A DNA stretch of 64,000 nucleotides from Linepithema humile (Eukaryota > Arthropoda > Insecta > Hymenoptera > Formicidae): positions 21,340,532 through 21,404,531 of the forward strand of contig NC_090131.1 of assembly GCF_040581485.1 (NCBI RefSeq), in the 5' to 3' direction. Each line of letters opens with the position of its first letter. The first letter of the stretch is position 1. Shown in pieces: positions 49,301 through 61,776 of the stretch. Below the pieces are notes generated by a model. The model was not told the origin of the DNA. It saw only the letters and a list, made by a program, of their open reading frames with translations, and made no database searches. The position numbers and the translations under genes are program-made.

Positions 49301-52300
49301 TTTTTACATTCAATTGCATAATATCAATTTTTCACATCATCTTTTGTATTAGTAGTATACGTAGAACAAGTCAGCTATCGTCGTTTCATTCTTTTTAACG
49401 TGTTAATAACAGTTTGCCAAATGCATATCACTGTGCTTATCGTAGCTCTGGAGAATTTCGCGACAATTTATCAAATTTATAAAATATAAATTGTACCTCG
49501 GGGGGCATTTTCCTTCGCGCGTCTACACTGCGCTGGATTATAAGCGCCACTGTGGGAAGACACTTATGATCTCGGTGCGTCGGAATACCGGAAACGCGGT
49601 GATATCGCTTGTTTCACCACACGACGATGCCTCGCTCGCGTTACATCACATTCTACGCTTCCGTTCGACTAATTCTAAATAGAGGCCACGGCGGCGGCGT
49701 AACACGGTTGGATAGAGATAAGATCACTGGTGTATGTGTGTCGTAAAATAAATATTCGTATCCCCGTACGGCGGTTACTGCCGTTCGTTTCGCTTCTTTT
49801 TTTTATTCTGCTTTTTTTTCGGTACGTTACGGAAATCGGGCTCGAGAACAAAAGCAAATGGAATCGGCCCGTTTCGCGCTCCACCAGCGGCAGAGCGTGT
49901 GTTTTGCTCGCGTTACTGACTGTTTACACCTTATTACCTTAGGAAATGGTTTCCGCGTGCGTGGCCGTCTATAAACGTATCTTCCATGTTTTTTTTATCT
50001 TTTTTTTTTTTTAAATGATGCGACCGTCGCTTGCAAAACTGAAGTTGATTCATTAGTTCCGCGTTGTTTTTGTACATTTGTGTGTTTCTCCTTTATTTTA
50101 CTTTACAGTTTACGATTGTGGAATACAACGTAAATAAAAATATCACCAGATGCATCCATAATTTCTGGCTATTTTGCATTATGTGCGAGATCGCGGAGAG
50201 CTGACATACGGCCGAGCGGCGTCTACGATCCATTCATCTTTTTTACCACGTATCTGAATGGAATATCAGCGGTTATATTTAGGCTGCGTGTATGGCGCCT
50301 GCCGCTACAGTTGTTCAGAATAAACTTGGTACGCTTATGAAGATGCAACACGCGCGGCGAACTATAACTTAGTCAGGGGTCTATATTTGTATCTCTGTAG
50401 GATGATGAGGAAGCGAGAGGGGAAGCTAGAGATAGAGAAAGAGAGAGAAAGAGCAAAAGATGTTGCTTGCCGCAATCCGCGAATAATTGGGAGAAAAAAA
50501 AAATAATGTTAGTTAAGCGATAAAAAAGTCAGCGTTATACATCTGGTGACGATCGATATCGATGAATTTTTCGCGAAAAGAACTTGTTCGTAACAAGCGC
50601 ATCGACCTGAGCCTCTTGAAATTTAAGAACCGATCCTGGATGGGCTCTATTTTCACCACGCTTGGCGTATGCCAAGCCCTTGTATGCTCGCTTTCGATTG
50701 GTGTTAAGTTTCCTGCACCTGTAAGAAGTATAATCTGCAGAGTCGACGACGATCGGAATGCGAGAAGTGCTGGATAATAAAAAGTGCTAAATTCTTTGTT
50801 GTAGTATTAAATTATAAAGACGAGCTGTTAAAAATACACTAAAACGTATTCGCATCGTGCAGAATTAACATTTTTGTTTAAAAAAAATGAAAAATATAAA
50901 TCGTATAAAAAGATTTTATATTTCATTGATGTTGACATATGTCGCTTTGCATAGTACGAATGCTCCAAAGCAATCTGAGGCCTATATTCAGATTCTGAGC
51001 GCCTATTTACCCGCTTTAATATATACCGTGGATTGGAGACTAAGCATCAATTAAATCAGAGGATTATCATGCGTTTGCTTCGCATCTTCTAGTAGTCAGC
51101 CGGAATTCCGTTCGTCGCGTTAATACTCCTGAGGGTTTAAATGTATTCGGTGGAGACGCAAACGCGACGTCGACGTTATTAAAGCCCGGGTAAAGCCGGC
51201 GGCTGTCTCACGATGCAGAGAGAGTCGCCTCGTCGGCGTATATCTGTCACTAGGTGTATAGACGAAGTAAGAGCGGATAGCCGTCGCATAGCGGTAGCCG
51301 AGTCGAAAGGAGAACCGGATCTCCACCATGCGCACTACCGCCATTCGCCATGTCATTCGGGATACTTGTTTTTACGTTTCGGCAAGCTTGGCGAGCTCGG
51401 CGAGTAGCCGCGTGAGAAAAGAGGAAAGATTTGCGCGGGATCAGCGCGAGAGATAGACGACTAAGTAGCATCGTCCGACGCTAAGAGGAGAAGAAGCTTT
51501 ACCCCGCTTTGCCGGGGCATCGTAACTAGGAATTTAAAAGTTCGCGCGAAAGAAGAGAAGCACGTAGGCGTTGGTGTTTTCTCCGCGGCGAAGTAGCTTT
51601 TAAACGAAAACTCATGACTGACTAGCCGAGATGAGCTCGGTTTTAAACGAAAATCGAGAAACTCGTTACTTCATCTGTCGATTTTAAATCTCATGCGAGA
51701 GAAAGAGGAAGAGAAAGAGAGAACACCTTTCGAACTTTTTGCGAAACTGTTACTTTCTTTCTGACAAATGTCTTTAATACGAGTATTATGTCACATTTAT
51801 ATCGAAAGTACACTTAAATATTGATATTGAAATCTTAACTTGTTTATTCTGTCAAGCTTTTGATAATATATCATAATATATTAAAAATTTTTATGCCATT
51901 ATTTTTATATCAAGTTATTTGTTCACTCGCGAATAGACATATTCGATACGCAAAGCGTCTTTTTCTTATATTTCATTGCAAGCATTTATATAAATTAAAA
52001 TTTTAATATTTCTACACGTAGAACATAATAGTACGGAGAGAAAGAATATCCAGCGTCATAAACAATATGGTTTTACAGCAATGTTGAGTACTTACTCCAT
52101 ATTCTCAGCACCGTATACATGACGATAAAGTACGGCACTTATACCTTTTAGTACAGTAATAACACAGCACATGCATCCTTTCATAAAGCTCAGATTCGTA
52201 ATTTCGTGCATTTTAATGAGCGCAAACAAGCGCATGCATTAATATTCGGTGCGGGAGGTTAATTTGCGTAAATTTGCGTAGCGTTTTAATATCCTCGTGG

Positions 52301-53165
52301 AATTTTATATTTTTGTCGGGTTCTAAGCAAAAATTATAAACGTTTTAATACGTAAAAACCTATAATCTGAGAAATTTAAAACATGAAAGAATTTAGTACG
52401 CGCATTTCTCCGTTGCTCTTTTTATACACGAAAGTCGATAATAAAAAATCGCATGTTTGACGTCTAAAATGACGTTTCGCCTCTTAACGATTCGCTTCAC
52501 ATCAGGAACGTTGAATTTGGCGTCGTATTCGAGACGTGAACTTCGAACGAGTTTCATTAGGCGGATTTCGCGAATTAATTCCTCGGAAAGCGACAGGTGG
52601 ATAAAACGTACGTTCGTGTAGTTCGCGTATTCCACGTATACACCGGGAGCGACGTGTAGTTACTAGAAATCGCGTGCATTCGTGTATATACGGTGACCTC
52701 TTATAATCAAAGTCGGAAAAACTGGTCCTGAAGCGGCGTAACTGGATTACACAAGTCGACTGTACCGGTTGGTTGGTTGCTCGGTCGGTCGGACTGCGAT
52801 CATGGCTACGGCATCATGCTCTCGGCAATGAGATTCCCTCGTGATACAATCTCGAACATCACCCGTCTCCGTAAGATTTTCCTCGTCTTCCGTTTTGCTT
52901 ACCGCCGGCAGTGAGAAATTCAGGCGGCGCGGCGTCGGCACCTTTCGCGAAAGGAAATAGGCCTCGTAATCGTGGCCCCGATGGAGCGAAGGGTGAATGG
53001 CGGTTGAGAAATGTGATTAATTATGCTCGTAGGTACTTAAAGTCCGACAAAAGCAGCAGTTTCATAGACGATGTCGAAGGAAATAGAGAGTAATTCGCGT
53101 AGACAGAGCACCATAAACGTTGCTGCGCGCGGTTTCAATAAATAATAAGGCGAGAAGGTCGTTTT

Positions 53166-53167
53166 CT

Positions 53168-53213
<46 letters not shown>
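53166..53213 (+). repeat. (CT)n microsatellite
   Basis: About 48 bp of CT repeats followed by CCTCCTTCTTC. Confidence 0.95.
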
Positions 53214-53217
<4 letters not shown>

Positions 53218-56200
53218 CTTCTTCGCCGCTTTTCCTTGAAATGCGATGATGTCAGTGTTATTTTCTCGAGGAAAGCGAGAGACCGATATTTCAGTCCGGG
53301 CGTTACACACACCAGGCGTGACGCTGTACTCAGGGTACGATTCAATTCATCCTGGAAAGAGGAAATCTTGTGCCGCTTCCTTTTGTGCATCCGACGCCGT
53401 CGCAAACTCGTCTTTCGCTTGCGACACACTCGGTGCGCTAGTAACAGCGCGCCACTAGCCAGCAGCCAGCGGACATTCCGCTCGCGCTCGTCGAGTAACG
53501 TGTGGAAATGGAAGGTCAGCGAGCAGTCAACTCCCCGAGCTGTTGTACGTACGTACACGAATAACAGTCACTCCAGGGAGAATGGTTAAGTGGGAATATA
53601 AGCTGACAGATACTCTTGGCGACGTTGCCAACATCAGAGCCAGCACCGCGTGTACATATACCTCTCTCTCTCTCTCGCTCTTTCTCTCCTGCACACCGTT
53701 CCTCGGACAACAGCGACTACACGCTTGGGTGCGAGTGGTACGGCCATGCGTGTGTGTACACACAACTGTCCGCGCACTCGCTCGCATGGTTGCGCGTCAT
53801 ACTTTCCTACCGCGAGAGCGTGCACTTGGGAAAAATACAGTCGCAACGACGTGAGAGGTGCCCTAGAATCTGTTGCTCGCGAGTTTGCCGGCTTTCAATG
53901 GCGCCGCCGAGGCGCAGTTACGATTAATTGAATTACGCTTACGGTCGAAGTACACCGACAGGGATTTCTTTCCTACCGAAACTAAATAAAGTTACGAAGA
54001 GTTGCGTAGTTAACATACTGTTTTGAATTTTAATTTCAATTTCGAAAGCTTCACTGATGAAAATAATAATATTTTAATAATATTTTCATTAACATTTTTG
54101 CATGACTCGGGGAGATAGGGGCGTAATTTAGAATGGCGGATGTATATACCATGGGTAGACTTTATTGCTGCATATTACTCCGTGTTGGTTAGACACAGGT
54201 ATCGTGCACACGCATATATTGCGCGCAATATACACCTCGTATAAAGTAGACTCGGGAGAGGATGGAGAAACGAAGAGCCGGTTGTGCAAGCCGGTCGCGA
54301 CTCGCTCGGGATGCGATCTTCACGGACATTTACTCTCACACGTATCCGCGGCCTTCGTAGTGGCTTCGTCCGCGAGCATTGCGCGATACATATATATATA
54401 TTTTTATTTAACGATTCTTTTTTCCGATTCTCTTTATTCTTTTTTCCACCGTTAATTGCGGACGATTTGCGGCTTTCTGACCATGGACGATTAGATCGCA
54501 AGCGCGGAAGCTCACGAAGATGGAAATGCTGCTCGTTTTTCACGAACATCGCCGCGCGATCTCGTGGATGTAAACGCCAGAGTTCCGCGAGCTCGACAGT
54601 ATTTCCGTGCGGCATTTTTACATTCATAAATTCTCCCGAGAGGATACGCTGCAGGAAACTTTTGTCACGTGCGCGCTTTATAAGTGATTTATCGTCGATG
54701 GAAATCTTAATATCCGATACGGCCGCTATTCGTATGCCTCGCGCATCGCGTTTCACTTTGTGCGACTGATATCTGATATTAACTTTTCCGATGAAGATGT
54801 TAATTTTCAACATAAAGCCGAATGTGAAAACCTTTACGCGTTCCACCGATAAAAATTCTTTTACGCGCGGCGACTCCCGACTTTATTACAAAAACACAAC
54901 CCGGCTTGTGATGCATGATTTATGATTTTATATACACATGATTTTTTCTAGTTCCACTTGAGTACACCTATTATTTTATTTATTTATTTGACTTTTTCAA
55001 AGTATTTTAGAACATTTTTGTCATCCTGATTGCAACCCCAATCCGTGATTCCATTTCTTTTTCTACTTCTCTTTCTCGAGCGCTTTTGTGACAAGTCGCG
55101 TAACCAGTCATTCGTTTGATCAAAGCTGCGTACACGAGAGGAGGGTGATTAGGGGGTCGAATTAGAGAGCACAATGTACCTTTAGATTCGCTGCTTTTTG
55201 CGTCGTCATTTCAAATGAATCCGGCTGTCCCGGATGCAAGAGATTTCCGATTGCATCGCCAAATGGTTCGCAAAATGGGCGGACCTTTTATTGTCGCGCA
55301 TATGCGCGCGTAGCTCAATTTGCAGAACAAGATGTTATTATGTCTGACGATACTTTCATTCAGCGTGAAAATGCAAAATTTTATCCAATTTCCACCGTAA
55401 TAATGATTATCTTTGACATTCGACATTTCCTAATGCATTTTACAATGTGTATAATATTGCGAAGCGCGCAATATATTTATTCATATATAAGCGGAAGTAA
55501 GAATAAGTAGATAAATAGATTAGACTCTCTGCTTTGAATCGACGGATTCATTTGCTCTGTAGAACAGCTTAACGCGTTGGGATGATGACGTCATCGAAAG
55601 CTGCGCATGAATGGTAGTCTTGGGTAATCTTGAGATCGCCCTGTCTTATTGAAGCGCTCGTATGGATATCGCATGATCCGCTTAAGCGCAAGAGATGGAT
55701 AAAGCTGTCAGTCAATTTGGGAACCGTGAAACCCTTCTATGCATCTGAAATGCTTAATTAGCGATTCAAGGTAATTCTGAGCCGTGACGTGCGTGTTATA
55801 CTATTTATTCCCTTGTATCTCTCGCGGAGAGCATCAAGTGGATCAACGCGAAGAAAATCACCTTCTTGTTAATTATTCCATAATTATACAAGCTATAATT
55901 ATTCACATTTATATAGATGTGCGCTCCTTCAATTTCGTGGTTAGAAGTTAAGTTCAACAGATAATGAAATTTAATAGCATGTATTATATTTCGCATAATT
56001 TATTACATCGGTAGATCATATAAACGCAATTAGTTGTGTACTGTAATATATATACCTCTACCCTCGTAAAACTCGTATACATTGCTTTATGAGATTGGAT
56101 CTGTTATGCTGCCGTTGATACACGCCATTAATCACTCTACGTCATGTCATTTTGTAGCCAGCAATAATTAGTGAAATTAGCCGAACTCTAGGAAACTTTG

Positions 56201-59200
56201 TAAAACAGAATTTTGGTCGTCCGGTTTCTTAGAAAACAGACTTTATTCGTGCCAGACGATATCGTACAATCTTGCTTAAATATAATATACTTAATAAAAA
56301 GATATAGTAGCGTATATCGTGCTAAGTACATATTTTATAGATTTACAAAATTTATTTATGAGAAATATATAAAATATGTATATATATATATAATGTTTGA
56401 TATATTCAATATATAATTTATTTATATTTTTACAAACGTATATGAAGTGTATAAGCTGATTACAAGCATATTTAAACTGATATTATAAAAATAATATATA
56501 AAGTTTGAATGTTAATGAAAATATAATTTTAATTAAAAATGCATAAATGCAAATTATATTAAACTTTAAAGTTGCGTTATTATCTCTAATTTTTAAAGAA
56601 AGGTCGATACAACAAATTTACATAATTTAGCTGCAGCATATAGGATGCTTTAAATGAAATCATAACATGGTAACGAAAAAAATCAGGATTTTATTCACGC
56701 GGTAAATAAAGTGACGTTCTGCGAGACTTTATAAGACGAGAAGTTTATGCGAAAATACTGTTCGCGATGCAGTTGGCGGTCGTATTTTCGCTTTCTTCTC
56801 CATCTCAAACTTTTGAATACGAAAAATGTCACAGATTTCCGGACGAGAAAGCTTTCATTTTTACATACATCTTTCTTTTGACCTTTTGTCCTCGGTTCTC
56901 GACTTGATGTTTGCGCGCAATCAGGTCTTTGCGAGAATGTTTTTCTCGACGGTAATCAGTAGCACGGCCACTTTGTGCCGCTAATGCAGGTGTCGTTGCA
57001 GACATCCCGGCGGACCGCCAAGTTTGCAGTGCACAGCAGTACATTTCCCCGTCGTGTGAGAAAAATCGTTGCCTTCTACCGCGCGCGATATTCTCCGTAA
57101 TCTTTCGGGCGCTCCAGTTGCGCCGGGCATCATCTGCTCTTGCAATTTTGCGGGCAGTCTCTATAGCGGTTCGTTAACGTTTCCCACACTGACGCTTGAT
57201 TTTCACGACTCATCCTCATCCGTAACATTTTACCGACTGTGAAAATGCACGCTCTTCAATATGTAATGCAAATATTCGTGATTTTTGAACATTTCCATCG
57301 CGCGATTTCGACCGGATATATTTCTTGATTACAATCGATCGACCATCAACGGCAAAGGTGAGTTCTATTGTCTTCGATATTGCTTTCATGTTCATGCGCT
57401 GTCGATAATTTACAATACGCAAATTTCGCGAGTTACTTTGCATTGAACACGACGTCCGACTTTGCAACATATCTGAAATGGAATTCCTCTGATCTTCGAT
57501 ACGCGATACCTGAGAATTTGTATTGTCAAAATGCTTCGACTGTAAAACGATCCATAACGCCGGGCGCGGCACGTCGCGAAATAAGACGGAAGGGGGGAAA
57601 CTCGCGTCGGAAAAACGGGGCGATTTGTTTCTGCCTGCTTTTCAATTTTAGACATCACCTGTCAAAGAGAGATATCGCAGATTTGTGAGGTTCGAAAGCC
57701 GGATCGAAGCCGAAACTGGGCCATATAACCGGGTGGCGCTTACATTTCGTCGTTTGCTCGTAGGGTTCACGTTACACCGCGCTATCCACCCCTTCTACCT
57801 CTCCTGCCCCTCGACGCGAATATGTCATGATAGATGAGAGGAAATTCAGGGAAGGCCGCTCTTGCCTGTGACAGTTAACTCTGTGTACGAATAGTTGCTT
57901 CCCAAAGGGGGATCCTTTCCCATGCTCGGGAAGTACTGTGTTTTCCGTTGCCTTTGTGTTAATTCTGTGCTTTGTCTGCGGAACGCGCGCGTGCAGAGAT
58001 TCACAGGTCTCCGGGTTGGCAAAATTCTACCGATAAAATGGGCTCGTGAAAACGTTCCATCGGCAAGCCCGTATCGCAGTTTTTATTCCGGGATTAATTA
58101 GAGTTACGTTCGCGGCGGCAGTTTTTAGCATATGCTAATTTTTCGTTTGCGAATACGTTCTTCGCGCAAAATACCATATCTGTTCCAATTACTAATTATT
58201 AATATTGAATTTTACTTGTTTCATTATATTGCCAACGTAATCCTTTGATGCTGTGGGCACAGTTATATTATTATAATATTACAATATTGCTAGTTATTTC
58301 GTGTTTGTTCTAAATGCAATTAAATTAGCATAATTTATTAATTGAATATAATATTAATTCAAGATAGTTCTTTCTGACATTTGAATTAATGAGTCTTGTG
58401 GGGGTTTATTTGTATAGAAAAAACGTGAGGAAAAAAAAGCACGCAAAATAGCATCGCGCGCCATTACTTCGGAATTTCGAAAGCAAGAGAAACCGACCGA
58501 GTCTTTATAAAATCCGGTTAAAAGTGGGCGCTGGCCCTTCCTACAAAGGCTCTCAACTTGGGCTTTCAGCCCACCGCCTGCCGTTTATCGTCCGCGAGAA
58601 ACTGCCTTTTCGCCGTTAAGTCCCGTGTTCTTTCTCTCTTCTTCCCTCTCTTTCCTCTCTGTCTCTCTCTCTTTGTCATTCACCCTCGGTCGGCTTCACC
58701 TTCGGCCTCGCCTTCGCCCTCGCCTTCGCCCCCATCCTTGTTCTTTTTCCCGCGGCTCTTTTTCGTGCCCACCAAAGCGCAACGAATACACGGGACGGCG
58801 GCTTTGCTCTCTGCCTTCTGTAACGCCGGCGAACGAGCGAGTATTCCTAGACCCCTACGTGATGACACGTCCCGCGTGTTTAGAACGCGAACGTGGCTCG
58901 CACACATAACGAATGCGAGCGTGCGATCCGGCCGCGACACCTAAATATTTTTTCATCGCAACTGCGCCATTCCGCGCGGCCGTGGCTCCGCCACCACTTG
59001 TCTCTTAATGCGACACATCGTTATATCGCTGCTACGGTTGAGATTCGCCGTTTAGTCACTCGTCCAAATAAAGAAGGAATTCGTTTTTGCGATCGTGAAA
59101 CCGAATAAAGAATGGAATCCATCATCGTCAGCGAACGCGAACGAGCGCTCAGGGTGATATTCCTTGTTTCTCTATTATTATTTTGCTTATTATACGACGC

Positions 59201-59339
59201 CGTCAGACAGAGAATGGGTGCACCTGATGCAGTTTTACATTATGAATATTACAGGATTGCATCACAATAATGTACTGTTTCATCCAAGAAAATCTACGCT
59301 TTGCTTTGCGATGTCACAGTTTTTTCCCTTCTTTCTGTG

Positions 59340-59367
59340 TTTTTTTTTTTTTTTTTTTTTTTTTTTT
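59340..59367 (+). repeat. Poly-T tract
   Basis: 28 consecutive T on the plus strand. Confidence 0.95.
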
Positions 59368-60833
59368 GTTATTTCTTCCCCCTTTTTTTATGCGGCAGTG
59401 TTCTAATTTATTCCCCTTCTGTAGCCGTACTAATTTTTAGACTGACTCGGCACAGAAAGTTAATGCTAACTGATAGCAATTTCACGGAGTTCGCGTTGTG
59501 CGTTGGTAAATTGTAAAATCTGTGCGACGCTCGTTAAAATATTACAGCGTCTCAGCGCTCAGCGTGGTTTTCGCGGTATCGTGAAAGTTTTAATAAATCA
59601 GCGAGCGCGTTGTCACACCCCGTTCGAATCACTAATTAACGATAGCGGTTGCTAATACGACCCTACGTAAGTTTTCGCTTCATAAACGCGATTCCATTAG
59701 TGTTAGCTACGTAAATTCAAATTCATTAACATGCGCTACCTAACCGGGACACAAATTTCGTTCCGTAATCAGATATTTGTGATTAGTTTGTAATTATTCC
59801 ATAATGAGACTTGCGTTTCCCACTATGTCGCTGATGCGTATATTCGCTCGGTAAAGTGGGAAATAATGCGCAAGAAACGGGGCGTTGGGAGCTTCCACAG
59901 TTTCAGAAAAAAAGGGGTAAAAGTTCAATCACCGGAAACTTACCGCACAGGTTTTCTCGTCGACATTACAGAAAAAAGTGTTGCGCATGATTATTTTTAG
60001 AGCGCATGAAATGGTTCGTGGAAAGAAGAGCAGATATTTCTCTGGTCTGGTCGAACGTATGCAGCGGTTCGCCGCGCAAAGTCTTTAGCCGCAATGCTAA
60101 TCGTAAATCGATAACCGCGGATGTAGTTAGAGCAAACAACTTTGCGCCCAAATTAGATTTGCCGGAAAATGAAGTCGATACGCAGAGGCAGGAAGAAAGA
60201 GAGTCGTTTGAAGAAAAAGCACGCGAAATCTGCGGCGGCGGTCTTTATACTTAACATTTAATTTCACGATCGAGAAAATTGCGGCTGTATTCTAGAAGCA
60301 CACAGCGTGCGAGATTGTATTATACATGCCGATGTTATGATCACATTCAACAATCGCGTTATATGTTGAGGATATTTAATCCATTTAATTTCATCATTTA
60401 ATCCGGATGCTAAATATCGACGTTGTTTTGAACACACTTCGTTTAATTTTCAATATTTACCATTGTTTGATCTAAATGATATATGTAATGTAATGATGAT
60501 GTAATGAGAATCACTAATGTGACAATCTCGTATATGCAAGTATTCTGTGAAATGAACGGAAGAAATATTAAAGCCAAATGATTAGAAGACGTGATCAAAA
60601 CTTCCAAATGAGATCCCTGTGGTGCTACTGCCGACGTCAGTAATTCCACAGTCTCAAGAATCGCTCGTGGCCGCCACCGCGGCTTCTCCGCTTAATTATC
60701 GAGTGAAAGCCCTCTATTCGGTGGAATGAATCACAGGACCTACTCACGCTAATCGCCTGGCTATCGAGGATCGCTTCGTTTCGCGCTCAGTACTTATCGG
60801 GAGTGCGGGCGTGCGAGGGCGAGCTATGACCGA

Positions 60834-60890
<57 letters not shown>

Positions 60891-60898
60891 TTCTCTCC
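60834..60898 (+). repeat. (CT)n microsatellite
   Basis: About 65 bp of CT repeats with a few TTT interruptions. Confidence 0.95.
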
Positions 60899-61671
60899 AT
60901 TCGAATACTCGACGGATGTCAAGTACTTCGGTGCTTGGCACGTGTGGTAACTCCATGCTTCTCCTCTGCACTACGACTGCACTCAAACACGGAACGGTAC
61001 GTTGTCATTCACGCGCAACACGTACGCAGGACTCGCTCATTGAATTTCCTTTGAAGTCCCGAAAGGGCAATAGCAGGAAAGAGGGACGGACGGGAGGGAT
61101 GAGAACGGGAATATACCAATGCTGGTGGAGGCGTGAGACAGAGAGAGAAAGAGCGGGAAGAGCCAATTTGGCTTTTCCATTTGAATCTTTTTAACGCATC
61201 GCCGCTTCCAACGCCTCGTGTAGCGTATATATTAATGGCACTTTTAAATGCCGACTCTTTCCCAGTCTAGCGTTACATTTGCGCGACGCATATGCACACA
61301 TGTGCTGTTCACTTCAATGCATTTTTAGAGTCTCGCCTTTACGTTGAATGTTTCTTATCGAAGAAAATGGATTGCGCCAGCAAACCAAAGAGCCGATATT
61401 GTTTGAACGCGCCTCGTTTATTTTTCAATATTCCATAATTCGGTACAAACAATATAATAATCAATAATGATATTATTATACATGAAGTTATTAATTTATA
61501 CATAACGGACAAAAATGTGTAGACTGGATGATGTAGCACTGAGGAATCTGAAAACAAAATATTAAATATGGTATTTTAATGAATGTTTTTTGGTTTATAT
61601 AAGCGTATCATGTTATGTTAAATTTAAAAATTTAATTTATAAATTACATGATAAAGAATATACGATTATAC

Positions 61672-61776
61672 AAAAGAGAACAATTCTCTTATATGCATAT
61701 ATATATATATATATATAAAAGAGAACAATTCTCTTATATGCATATATATATATATATATCTCTCTCTCTCTCTCTC
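61672..61776 (+). repeat. Duplicated 45-bp unit with (AT)n and (TC)n
   Basis: The unit AAAAGAGAACAATTCTCTTA plus TGCATATATA... occurs at 61672 and again at 61717, followed by a TC run. Each copy contains the small palindrome GAGAA-CAA-TTCTC. Confidence 0.9.

Noticed and set aside
55300..55375. tRNA-like GTAGCTCAATTTGCAGAAC
   Set aside because: It resembles an A box, but the D stem does not pair and no B box (GGTTCGAATCC-like) follows at the right distance.
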